A DNA stretch of 64,000 nucleotides from Inquilinus sp042743185 (GTDB taxonomy: Bacteria > Pseudomonadota > Alphaproteobacteria > DSM-16000 > Inquilinaceae): contig NZ_JBHYMS010000009.1 in NCBI RefSeq assembly GCF_042743185.1, forward strand, positions 62,001 through 126,000, given 5' to 3'. Shown here one piece after another: positions 8,304 to 16,343 of the stretch (positions are counted from its first letter, which is position 1; every line of letters starts with the position of its first letter). The notes below the pieces were generated by a model. The model made no database searches. It was given only the letters and a program-made list of their open reading frames with translations, and was not told the DNA's origin. The translations under genes and the position numbers were made by a program.

Positions 8304-9080
8304 TCACCGCCCCTGCCAGCGCGGCGGGCGCTTCTCGCGGAAGGCGCTCACGCCCTCCTCCTGGTCCGCCGATCGCAGCGCCTCGACCAACGCCGGCAGG
8401 CGCAGCGCCTGGGCCTGGGCGGCGGTCAGGCCGGCCCCCGCCCGCACCATCTGCTTGACCGCGCGCACCGACAGCGGGGCGCAGGCCAGGATGTCGGCGA
8501 CCCAGCGGTCGACCGCCGCGTCCAGCGTCTCCGGCGCCGCCACCTCGTTCACCAGGCCCAGCCGCAGCGCCTCCTCCGCGCCGATGCGGCGGCCGGTCAG
8601 CAGGAGGCCCATGGCCTGGACGTGGCTCAGCCGGCGGGGCAGCAGGGCGATGCCGCCGTCCAGCGCCAGCCGCCCGACGCGCGGCTCCGGCAGGCCGAAG
8701 CTCGCGGCGGTCGAGGCCACGACGATGTCGCAGCCCAGCACCATCTCCATGCCGCCACCCAAGGCGTGGCCGTTGACCCGGGCGATCACCGGGATGTCCA
8801 AGGTTTCGCGCAAGGCGATGCCGCCGAAGCCGCCCGGGCGCGGCGCAGCCCAGTAGTCCAGCCCGCTGACGCCCGATCCGTCCTTCATGTCGGCGCCGGT
8901 GCAGAAGGCGCGGTCGCCGGCTCCGGTCAGGACCACGGCGCGGATGGAGCGGTCGCGCTCGATTTCCTCCCAGATCCGGATCAGCTCCGCCTCCGTCGCC
9001 CGGTCGACCGCGTTCATCCGGTCGGGCCGGTCGAGGGTGACGCGGGCGATCTCGCCCTCGACCGTGAAGCGCACCGTCAT
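8304..9080 (-). CDS. Enoyl-CoA hydratase/isomerase family protein
   Basis: Crotonase-fold enzyme of 258 aa acting on a CoA thioester. Both glutamates used by true hydratases are in place: one in GGGMEMVLGCDI and one in FGLPEPRVG. Hydration of an enoyl-CoA is therefore more likely than only isomerisation. The oxyanion-hole motif region GAGDRAFCTGADMKD is present. The start overlaps the stop of the upstream CoA-transferase gene (ATGA). Context suggests it acts on the product of that CoA transferase. Confidence 0.9.
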   Translation of the reverse strand: MTVRFTVEGEIARVTLDRPDRMNAVDRATEAELIRIWEEIERDRSIRAVVLTGAGDRAFCTGADMKDGSGVSGLDYWAAPRPGGFGGIALRETLDIPVIARVNGHALGGGMEMVLGCDIVVASTAASFGLPEPRVGRLALDGGIALLPRRLSHVQAMGLLLTGRRIGAEEALRLGLVNEVAAPETLDAAVDRWVADILACAPLSVRAVKQMVRAGAGLTAAQAQALRLPALVEALRSADQEEGVSAFREKRPPRWQGR

Positions 9081-10264
9081 GACAGCACCCCCGCCTCGCG
9101 CAGCGCCCGGATCCGCGACGCCGGGAAGCCGGCCTCGGCCAGCACCGCGTCGCCATCGGCGCCCAGCCCCGGCGGGGCGTGGCGGATGCGGAAGGCCGAC
9201 GGGTCCATGGTCAGCGGGCTGCCGATCAGCGCCAGCGGGTCGCCCGGCTCATGCGACACCACGCTGCCATTGGCCTTGGTCTGCTCGTGCACCAGCGCGT
9301 CGGACAGCGTCAGCACCGGGGCGCAGAGCAGGTCCTGCTCGTCCAGCTTGGCCAGCCAGTGTTCCGTCGTATCGGTCGCGAAGCGCTCGCGGAACAGCGC
9401 CTGCAGCTCGGCCTTGTGCTTGACCTGGCCAGCGAAGTCGGCAGTGCGCGGATCGGCCGACAGATCGGGCAGGCCCAGCGCGGCGCAGATGTCGCGCAGC
9501 GGATTGGCCTTGAAGGCGCCGACCAGGACGACGGCGCCGTCGGTGGTGGGAAACGCGCCGGTCAGCGGATAGGCGCCCCAGCTGAAGTCGCGGCCGCGCT
9601 GCAGCCACATCGCCGCCTCCTGCATCTGCATGGCGAGCATGGATTCGAACAGCGACACCGAGACCTGCTGGCCGCGGCCGGTCTTCTCCCGCTGCAGCAG
9701 GGCCAGCAGGATCGCCTGCACCAGATGCATGCCGGCGGAGTAGTCGCACAGCGAGGTGGCGTAGATGGTCAGCGGCTCGTCGTCGTTGCACTTCCGCATC
9801 ATCACGCCGGACAGGGCCTGGGCCAGGATGTCCTGGCCGCCCTTGTAGGCCAGCGGCCCGGCCTGGCCGAAGCCGGAGCCGAAGGCGCAGATGATGCGCG
9901 GGTTGATCTCCGCCAGCCGGGCGTAGCCGAAGCCCATCCGCTCCATCACCCCGGCGCGGAAGTTGTTCACGACGATGTCGGCGCCCCGGATCAGCTCGTA
10001 GACGACCTGCTTGCCCTCGTCCTGGCGCAGGTCCAGCGCGATCGACCGCTTGTTGCGGTTCAGGCTGCGGAACACCGGGTTGTTCGGCCCGTCCGGGTCG
10101 TCCGGGATCGAGCTGCGCGACAGGTCGCCGGCGCCCGGCCGCTCGATCTTGATCACGTCGGCGCCGTAATCGGCCAGCACCTGGGTGGCGCTGGGGCCGA
10201 GCATGACCTGGGAGAAGTCGATCACCCGGATGCCGGACAGCGGCTGAATCCCGTCGCTTTGCAT
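9077..10264 (-). CDS. Class III CoA transferase (CaiB/BaiF family)
   Basis: Transfers CoA between carboxylic acids via an enzyme-aspartyl anhydride. The N-terminus LSGIRVIDFSQVMLGP and the segment EINPRIICAFGSGFGQAGP are typical of the family. The catalytic Asp is most likely in ATSLCDYSAGMH. The start is the ATG at 10264 (395 aa); an ATG at 10303 is in frame but adds a charged, unrelated leader. It overlaps the hydratase gene by four bases, so the two should be made together and probably activate and hydrate the same substrate. Confidence 0.92.
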   Translation of the reverse strand: MQSDGIQPLSGIRVIDFSQVMLGPSATQVLADYGADVIKIERPGAGDLSRSSIPDDPDGPNNPVFRSLNRNKRSIALDLRQDEGKQVVYELIRGADIVVNNFRAGVMERMGFGYARLAEINPRIICAFGSGFGQAGPLAYKGGQDILAQALSGVMMRKCNDDEPLTIYATSLCDYSAGMHLVQAILLALLQREKTGRGQQVSVSLFESMLAMQMQEAAMWLQRGRDFSWGAYPLTGAFPTTDGAVVLVGAFKANPLRDICAALGLPDLSADPRTADFAGQVKHKAELQALFRERFATDTTEHWLAKLDEQDLLCAPVLTLSDALVHEQTKANGSVVSHEPGDPLALIGSPLTMDPSAFRIRHAPPGLGADGDAVLAEAGFPASRIRALREAGVLS

Positions 10265-10274
10265 GCTGCTTCCC

Positions 10275-11630
10275 CTATTCCGCGGCTTCCGCCACCTGCG
10301 CATTGGCCGCCGGCCGGTCGCCCGGATCGGCCCCCTGGGCCCGCAGCGTGGCCTGCAGCCGGGCGACGTCCACCCGGTCGACGCCGACGCCGGCCTGCAC
10401 CGCCAGCGCCGCCGCCACGCCCGCGGCCTCGCCCATCGCCATGCAGGGCGGGATCTCGCGCGAGATGCGCTGGGCGGCGGAGGTGGCGGAGTAGTGGCGA
10501 CCGGCGACCAGCAGCTGCGACACGTCGCGGGGCAGCAGCGACCGGTACGGGGTGTAGTAGTCGCGGCCGCGGGCGATGCTGTCGGCGAAGTGGCGGCGCT
10601 GGGTCACGTCCTCCTTCGACACGACGTGGACACCGTCCAGCAGGCGGCTCTGGCGCACGCCGACCTGGGGCGCCACATCGACCACGAAGGCGTTCTCGAA
10701 GCCCGGCATCTTCTCCCTTGCATAGGCGACCAGCGCGGCGATCCGGTCGCGGCCCTGGAAGTCGGCGCGGGTCAGGTCGTCGACCTTCAGCCCGTCGAAG
10801 CCGGCCATGTGCGGGCAGTTGCACCAGACCAGCCCGGCCAGCGGCGTCTTCAGCCACCATTTGTCCCAGGACCCGCCCATGATCCGCTTGGCCTCGCGGT
10901 CCAGCGCGGCGAAGGCCTCCGGCTCCTCGTATTCGAAACGCTCGGCCGCTTCGGTGTCGACGCCGCCGAGGCGGAACACGGTGGTGACGATGAAGGCACC
11001 ATGGATGAAGGGCGCGCCGGCCGAGGCGGCGACGTCGAGGTCGCCGGTGGCGTCGATCACCACCGCCCCCATGATCGCCTGGCGGCCTTCCTTGCTGTCG
11101 CAGATCACGCCGGTGATGCGCCCGTCCTCGACGATGGCGCGCGAGAACCAGCTGTGCAGCCGCAGGGTGACCCCGGCCTCGCGCACCAGGTCGTTGGCGA
11201 CGCGCTTGTAGCCGTCGGGGTCGAAGGCGGCGGCGTAGCAGATCGGCTGCGGCTTCATGTGGGAGTGGAAGTCGAACACGCCCCAGCGCGACCATTTCCG
11301 CCACATCGCCGGGTCCGACCGGCGATCGGCCTCCGGCGGCGCGACGCACAGGCCGATCCGCTCCATCCGATCGATCATCTCGCCGCACAGGCCGCGGACG
11401 CTGATCTCGGCGCCGTTGCTCATGTCGTCCAGCACCAGGACCATGCCGCCCGAGGCGAGGCCGCCGAGATAGGCGTAGCGTTCGAGCAGGATCACCGACA
11501 GGCCGTTGCGGGCAGCAGCGACGGCGGCGGAGATGCCGGCCGGCCCGCCGCCGACGACGACGAGGTCGGCGCGCGCCGCGACCGGGATCCGGCCTTCGGG
11601 TTCGACAATGGTGTCAGAGGACGTGGCCAT
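10275..11630 (-). CDS. FAD-dependent oxidoreductase (FAD_oxidored, HdrA/succinate-dehydrogenase-like fold)
   Basis: A 451-aa flavoprotein with a dinucleotide-binding loop VVGGGPAGISAAVAAAR near residue 25 and a second FAD motif VVIDATGDLDVAASAG in the middle. The overall architecture matches the PF12831-type FAD oxidoreductases. Substrates in that family are poorly known. It is encoded between the ABC importer genes and the CoA transferase, 10 nt from the latter, so it may oxidise the imported compound and pass electrons to the 7Fe ferredoxin of the same operon (inference). Confidence 0.88.
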   Translation of the reverse strand: MATSSDTIVEPEGRIPVAARADLVVVGGGPAGISAAVAAARNGLSVILLERYAYLGGLASGGMVLVLDDMSNGAEISVRGLCGEMIDRMERIGLCVAPPEADRRSDPAMWRKWSRWGVFDFHSHMKPQPICYAAAFDPDGYKRVANDLVREAGVTLRLHSWFSRAIVEDGRITGVICDSKEGRQAIMGAVVIDATGDLDVAASAGAPFIHGAFIVTTVFRLGGVDTEAAERFEYEEPEAFAALDREAKRIMGGSWDKWWLKTPLAGLVWCNCPHMAGFDGLKVDDLTRADFQGRDRIAALVAYAREKMPGFENAFVVDVAPQVGVRQSRLLDGVHVVSKEDVTQRRHFADSIARGRDYYTPYRSLLPRDVSQLLVAGRHYSATSAAQRISREIPPCMAMGEAAGVAAALAVQAGVGVDRVDVARLQATLRAQGADPGDRPAANAQVAEAAE

Positions 11631-11672
11631 GCTCGCGGGCTCCGGAATGAGGTCGGGAGGTGGGACCGCGCG

Positions 11673-12518
11673 TCAGGCGGCGTGGACGTTCCATTTCAGG
11701 AAGCGGTGCTCGGCCCAGCTGATCACGCCGAAGAAGGTGGCCGAGAACACCGAGCCGACGACGATGGTGGCGTAGAGCAGCGGCGAGTCGAAGTTGTAGG
11801 TCGCCTGGATGATCAGTGCGCCGATGCCCTTGGTGGCGCCGATCCATTCGCCGACGATGGCGCCGATCACCGCGGTCGACGCCGCGATCTTCAGCGCCGA
11901 GAACAGGTAGGGCAGCGCATTCTTCAGGCGCAGCTTGACGAACACCTCGCGCGGCGAGGCCGACAGGATGCGCATCAGCTCCAGCTGCTGCGGGCTGACG
12001 TCGCGCAGGCCGCGGGTCATGTTGACCAGGGTCGGGAAGAAGCAGATCAGCGCCGCGATGGCGATCTTCGGCTCCATGCCGTTGCCCAGCAGCAGCACCA
12101 GGATCGGCGCCTTGGCCACCACCGGGATGGTGTTGACCATCACCGCGACCGGGAAGAACGCTTCCTCCAGCGTCCGCTTCCAGACGAAGGCGACCGCGAT
12201 CAGGATCGCCGCGGCGTTGCCCAGCAGGAAGCCCAGCACCGCCTCGATCGCGGTCGGCGCCAGATTCGACAGCAGCATGCCGGATTTGGCGACCAGCACC
12301 TTGGCGACGGCGCTGGGCGCCGGGGCGATGAAGGGCTTGATGCCGAACAGCGGCACCGCGATCTCCCACAGCACCAGGATCGCGGCCACGGCCAGGACCG
12401 GCAGCAGGCGGCGGCGCCAGGCCAGGAAGCGCTGCGTGCCGGCGAAGGCGGCCTGGGCCTCGGCATCCTCGGCGAAGGCGCCGGCCATGGGCAAGGTGTC
12501 GGTGGCGGGCGCGACCAT
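11673..12518 (-). CDS. ABC transporter permease (NitT/TauT type)
   Basis: Inner-membrane channel subunit of 281 aa with about six hydrophobic segments. It carries the EAA-loop region typical of SsuC/TauC permeases (ILSASPREVFVKLRLKNALP). The ATG at 12518 shares one base with the TGA of the ATPase gene (TGATG), which fixes the start and implies coupling. It works with the ATPase and binding protein upstream. Confidence 0.92.
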   Translation of the reverse strand: MVAPATDTLPMAGAFAEDAEAQAAFAGTQRFLAWRRRLLPVLAVAAILVLWEIAVPLFGIKPFIAPAPSAVAKVLVAKSGMLLSNLAPTAIEAVLGFLLGNAAAILIAVAFVWKRTLEEAFFPVAVMVNTIPVVAKAPILVLLLGNGMEPKIAIAALICFFPTLVNMTRGLRDVSPQQLELMRILSASPREVFVKLRLKNALPYLFSALKIAASTAVIGAIVGEWIGATKGIGALIIQATYNFDSPLLYATIVVGSVFSATFFGVISWAEHRFLKWNVHAA

Positions 12519-13336
12519 CAGCAGGCCTCCAGCACGCGCCGCAGCCGGGCGGCGAGGTCGACGAACTCCCGGGTCTCGCGCACCAGGATGCGGCGCGGCG
12601 ACGGCAGGTCGACCGGCACCAGCTCGCGCACCCGGCCGGGCCGGGCGGCCAGCAGCAGCACCTCCTGCCCCAGGAAGGCAGCCTCGTAGATCGAATGGGT
12701 GACGAACAGGATGGTCGTGCCCGTCTCCTCCCACACCCGCAGCAGCTCCTCGTTCAACCGGTCGCGGGTGATCTCGTCGAGCGCGCCGAAGGGCTCGTCC
12801 ATCAGCAGCAGCTTCGGGTCGTTGGCCAGCGCCCGGGCGATCGAGACGCGCTGGCGCATGCCGCCCGACAGCTCGTGCGGGAAGGCGTTCTCCCAGCCGC
12901 CGAGGCCGACCAGGTCCAAGAGCTCGCGCGGGCTGCGCTTGCCAGGGCGGGCGCGGCCGACCTCGAGCGGCAGCTCGACATTCTGCAGCGCCGTGCGCCA
13001 GGGCAAGAGGGCCGCATCCTGGAACACGAAGCCGATATCGCGCCGCTCGCGCGCCGCCGAGGCGCTGCCGCCGAGCACGCGGACGGCGCCGCTGGTCGGC
13101 GGGATCAGGTCGGCCACCACCCGCAACAGGGTGGACTTGCCGCAGCCGGACGGGCCCAGCAGGGTGACGAAGCCGCCGGGCCGGACCGTCAGGTCGATGC
13201 CCTCCAGCGCGGTCACGGTGCCGCGTTCGGTGGTGAAGCGGACCGTCACCCGGTCCAGGCGGATGGCGGGCTCCGCGGCCGGGGCGGCGGCGGGCGGCTC
13301 GATGCGGACTGCGCGGTCCAGGGCGATGGCGGGCAT
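12518..13336 (-). CDS. ABC transporter ATP-binding protein (NitT/TauT type)
   Basis: Cytoplasmic ATPase subunit, 272 aa. Walker A GPSGCGKSTLL, Q-loop VFQDAALLPWRT, signature LSGGMRQRVSIARAL, Walker B LLLMDEPFGALDE and switch His in FVTHSIYEA are all intact. The start chosen is the ATG at 13336, which gives the usual length with a short proline/alanine-rich leader. The frame is open far upstream, but only because it shadows the binding-protein gene. Confidence 0.93.
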   Translation of the reverse strand: MPAIALDRAVRIEPPAAAPAAEPAIRLDRVTVRFTTERGTVTALEGIDLTVRPGGFVTLLGPSGCGKSTLLRVVADLIPPTSGAVRVLGGSASAARERRDIGFVFQDAALLPWRTALQNVELPLEVGRARPGKRSPRELLDLVGLGGWENAFPHELSGGMRQRVSIARALANDPKLLLMDEPFGALDEITRDRLNEELLRVWEETGTTILFVTHSIYEAAFLGQEVLLLAARPGRVRELVPVDLPSPRRILVRETREFVDLAARLRRVLEAC

Positions 13337-13350
13337 GGGCGCGCTTCCCC

Positions 13351-14388
13351 TCAGCCGATCTTCGGACGGTTGCCGCGGGTGGCGTCCAGCACTGCGGTGG
13401 TCATCACCGCGTCGATCGGCGGCGTGCCGGCGGAGAACTGGTCGAGCCCGGCATAGAGGTCGATCTGCTCCTGCCACACCGCGGGATCGAAGCAGCCCCA
13501 GCCATCCTGTTTGGTCTTCTCGGTGAAGACGTAGTCGAGCAGGGTCTTGCAGGCCGCCAGCTCGTCCTCGCGCACCGCGTCCGGATATTCCTGCAGGAAC
13601 AGGTCGACCGCCTGCTCCGGCTTCTCCCGCGCATATTGCCAGCCGCGGCCGGCGGCGCGCAGGAAGCCGGCCAGCAGGTCGCCCTGGCTTTCGATGGTCT
13701 CGGCCGTGGCGTAGTAGGGCATGGCGTAGAGCCGCACGCCCTGGTCCCACAGCCGCATGGTGATCATGTCGGGGCCCAGCACCTTCAGCGCGGTGCGGTT
13801 GGTCTCCCACCCCGTGATGCAGTCGACCTGACCGGTCAAGAGCGGCGACATGTCGGCGCCGATCACCACGACCTCGACGTCGCTTTCGGCGATGCCGTGC
13901 TTGCGCAGCAGGGCCGACAGCAGGATCCGGCCGGTGGCCTGCACCCCGACCTTCTTTCCGACCATGTCCTGCGCCGAGCGGACCGGCGCCGCCGGCAGCG
14001 AGAAGTAGCTGTAGGGGTGCTGCTGCGCGCCGACGGCGAAGCATTTCACCGGGATGCCCTGCGACGCCGCCAGCAGCAGCGAGGGGCTGGAGGAGACCTG
14101 GCCGATCTCGAACCGGCCGGAGGCGACGATGGCGACGCCGTCGATGCTGGGCCCGCCCGGCTGGATCGCGAAGTCGATCTTCTCCTCGTCGAAATAGCCG
14201 AGGCGCTTGGCCACGATCTCGCCCAGCTGGTTGTCATTCGCCAGCCAGCCGAGCTGCATGTTGATGTGTCGGGTGCCGGAGGCGGCCCGGGCCAAACGGG
14301 GAATCACCGTGGGGCAGGCCAGCCCGCCGGCCAGCGCCAGACCGGTCCTGAGCACATCTCGCCGGCTGGCGGAGAGCGTCGTCGCCAT
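13351..14388 (-). CDS. ABC transporter substrate-binding protein (NMT1/SsuA-like)
   Basis: A periplasmic binding protein of 345 aa. It begins with a Tat-like leader (SRRDVLRTG, then a hydrophobic stretch ending ARAA). The mature part starts with INMQLGWLANDNQLGEIVAKRLGYF, typical of NitT/TauT-type binding proteins. The ATG at 14388 is preceded by AGGAGATGG. It is the first gene of the catabolic operon and faces the divergent lysR gene. The ligand is unknown; the pathway genes suggest a carboxylic acid. Confidence 0.9.
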   Translation of the reverse strand: MATTLSASRRDVLRTGLALAGGLACPTVIPRLARAASGTRHINMQLGWLANDNQLGEIVAKRLGYFDEEKIDFAIQPGGPSIDGVAIVASGRFEIGQVSSSPSLLLAASQGIPVKCFAVGAQQHPYSYFSLPAAPVRSAQDMVGKKVGVQATGRILLSALLRKHGIAESDVEVVVIGADMSPLLTGQVDCITGWETNRTALKVLGPDMITMRLWDQGVRLYAMPYYATAETIESQGDLLAGFLRAAGRGWQYAREKPEQAVDLFLQEYPDAVREDELAACKTLLDYVFTEKTKQDGWGCFDPAVWQEQIDLYAGLDQFSAGTPPIDAVMTTAVLDATRGNRPKIG

Positions 14389-14551
14389 GAAGCCATCTCC
14401 TCTTTGGGGTCGCAATGGACCCGGAGCTTCCCTGCCGATGCGGCTCTTGGCGGTGTCGCTCGTCGTGGCTTCCTGGGGCGACCGGTCCGCGCTCGGATCC
14501 ACAACTTTATGGGTGCTTCGGCGCGCTTCGGAAGAATAGAATTTCGCGCGA

Positions 14552-14574
14552 GGTGATGCCTTTTCGGCATCACC
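14552..14574. promoter_or_regulatory. LysR-type operator palindrome (T-N11-A)
   Basis: A perfect 9-bp inverted repeat GGTGATGCC / GGCATCACC around TTTTC. It contains a T-N11-A core (TGCC...GGCA), the classic LysR box. It lies in the gap between the divergent lysR gene (start 14603) and the ABC operon (start 14388), 28 nt before lysR, so it is well placed for autoregulation and control of the operon. Confidence 0.7.
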
Positions 14575-14602
14575 CAAGGACGGGCTTCAGGGGGCGACCG
14601 GC

Positions 14603-15553
14603 ATGCATGCGGTGGTGCTGCGCTATCTCGACCATGTCGCGCGGCTGGGCTCGATCCGCCGGGCGGCGGAGGCGCTGAACGTCGCCTCCTCCGCCGTCAA
14701 CCGGCAGATCCTGAAGCTGGAGGCGGAAATGGGCGCGGCGCTGTTCGAGCGGCGCGGCAACGGCGTCCGCCTGACGCCGGCCGGCGAGCACCTGCTGCGC
14801 CACGCCCGGCACACGCTGGCGGAGTGGCAGCGCACCTGCAACGACATCGCTGCCCTGTCCGGCGACCTGCACGGCGAGGTGCGGGTGGTGGCGATCCCGT
14901 CGCTGCTGGTTCGGGTGGTGCCGCGGGCGATCGAGGCGGTGGCCATGCAGCACCCGCACATCTCCTTCCGCGTCATCGACGCCGACCCGGCCGAGCATGT
15001 CGAGGAGATGCGCGCCGGCCGGCCCGACCTGGCGCTGCTGTTCATCGACCGGCGCCAGCGCAGCTACGAGCTGACGGCCCGGCTGCGCACCGCGCTGGGC
15101 GCGATCATGCGGCCGGACCATCCGCTGGCCTCGGCCGAGGGCGTCACCCTGACGCAATGCGCCGACTATCCGGTGGTGATGCTGAACGACCCCTGGCTGC
15201 TCGACGCGGTGTCGGAGAGCGAGTTCATCCACAGCGGCGCCCAGTTCACCGCCCGCATCCTGTCGAATTCGCTGACCGTGATGAAGGCGGCGATGCGTTC
15301 CGGCCTCGGCATCGGCTTCTTCACCCCGACCGGCTTCGTCGACGAGATCCGAAGCGGCGAGCTGGTCTGCGTGCCGCTGATGGAGCCGGGGCTGGCGGGC
15401 AGCGAGATCGGACTGTTCGTCCACCGGGACCGGGCGGCGGCCCCGCACATTCAGGTGCTGGCCGAAGAACTGGGCCGGCAATTCCAGAGCCTGGCAGAGG
15501 ACATCGCCGATATGGGCCGATCAGCGGGCGAGGGTCGCCTCGGACAATATTAA
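14603..15553 (+). CDS. LysR-family transcriptional regulator
   Basis: A 316-aa regulator. The N-terminal winged helix-turn-helix is clear (GSIRRAAEALNVASSAVNRQ, then LFERRGNGVRLTPAGE), followed by a periplasmic-binding-protein-like effector domain. It is divergently transcribed from the ABC/CoA/FAD operon, the usual arrangement for a LysR activator of a catabolic operon. A T-N11-A palindrome lies just upstream of its start. The inducer is probably the imported substrate or a CoA-pathway intermediate (inference). Confidence 0.93.
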   Translation: MHAVVLRYLDHVARLGSIRRAAEALNVASSAVNRQILKLEAEMGAALFERRGNGVRLTPAGEHLLRHARHTLAEWQRTCNDIAALSGDLHGEVRVVAIPSLLVRVVPRAIEAVAMQHPHISFRVIDADPAEHVEEMRAGRPDLALLFIDRRQRSYELTARLRTALGAIMRPDHPLASAEGVTLTQCADYPVVMLNDPWLLDAVSESEFIHSGAQFTARILSNSLTVMKAAMRSGLGIGFFTPTGFVDEIRSGELVCVPLMEPGLAGSEIGLFVHRDRAAAPHIQVLAEELGRQFQSLAEDIADMGRSAGEGRLGQY

Positions 15554-15692
15554 ATCCCTTGTCGGGTTCAGAGCTGCTGCTCCGCTTCGGCAATGGGCTG
15601 GAGGGCGCCAGAAGCGGACGCCGCAAGGCGGTCGTGGCCATTGCCGGCTTTCCGGCGAGCGGCTTAAGCTCGCCGTGCGACGCAGGATCTGA

Positions 15693-16187
15693 GTGGAAAT
15701 GGGTGTCAGAAACTATCTGGTCGAAGGCGTTTCCGGCACAGGCAAGACCTCAGTCTGCGACGAGCTGCGACGGCGCGGCTACCATGCGATCAACGGCGAC
15801 AGGGAGTTGTCGTATCAGGGCGATCCGAAAACCGGTGAACCGGTGGATGGCTTTGCGCACGAGCATCACATCTGGGACGTCGACAAGGTCAGAGCCCTGG
15901 TTGCCGACGAGACCAATGCGATGTCCTTCTTCTGTGGCGGGTCCAGAAATTTCCCCCGCTTCATCCATCTGTTTGACGGGGTCTTTGTGCTCGACGTCGA
16001 TCTCGACACGTTGAACCGGCGGCTTGCCTCGAGACCGGAAAACGAGTGGGGCGGACGCTGGATCGAACGGGACCTTGTCGCGCGATTGCATGCCACGAAA
16101 GAAGACATTCCGAAGAGTGGCATCATCATCGACGCCACTGCACCGATCCCGCGCGTCGTCGACGAGATCCTGAGCAAATGCAGGTAG
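15693..16187 (+). CDS. Small P-loop kinase-like protein
   Basis: A 164-aa protein with a Walker A loop GVSGTGKTSVCDEL at residues 11-24, resembling small nucleoside/shikimate-type kinases, and a late arginine-rich lid-like segment (NRRLASRPENEWGG). The start may be the GTG at 15693 (AGGA 5 nt upstream) or the ATG at 15699. Composition is visibly less GC-rich than its neighbours, with more A/T at third positions. Together with its lone position this suggests acquisition by transfer. The substrate is not recognisable. Confidence 0.75.
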   Translation: MEMGVRNYLVEGVSGTGKTSVCDELRRRGYHAINGDRELSYQGDPKTGEPVDGFAHEHHIWDVDKVRALVADETNAMSFFCGGSRNFPRFIHLFDGVFVLDVDLDTLNRRLASRPENEWGGRWIERDLVARLHATKEDIPKSGIIIDATAPIPRVVDEILSKCR

Positions 16188-16246
16188 GAGCCGAATGCAG
16201 TCAGCCGGCCAAAGATCCGACAGGTCGGGATAAGTGACGCGCCCTG

Positions 16247-16269
16247 CCCCCTCCCGCGAGGGGAGGGGG
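16247..16269. terminator. Bidirectional hairpin between convergent genes
   Basis: A 9-bp stem CCCCCTCCC / GGGAGGGGG with loop GCGAG (arms 16247-16255 and 16261-16269), followed by a short A-rich stretch (CTAAAAAG). It sits between the 3' ends of the P-loop gene and the minus-strand cystathionine-synthase-family gene. The sequence also resembles a common CCCTCCC...GGGAGGG repeat, so a dual role is possible. Confidence 0.5.
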
Positions 16270-16343
16270 ACTAAAAAGAGGTGACGGCAATTCCGAAAAG
16301 GTCTCGCCTGGCGGGAGAGGCGCCGCAAACCGCGGCGAGGGGG

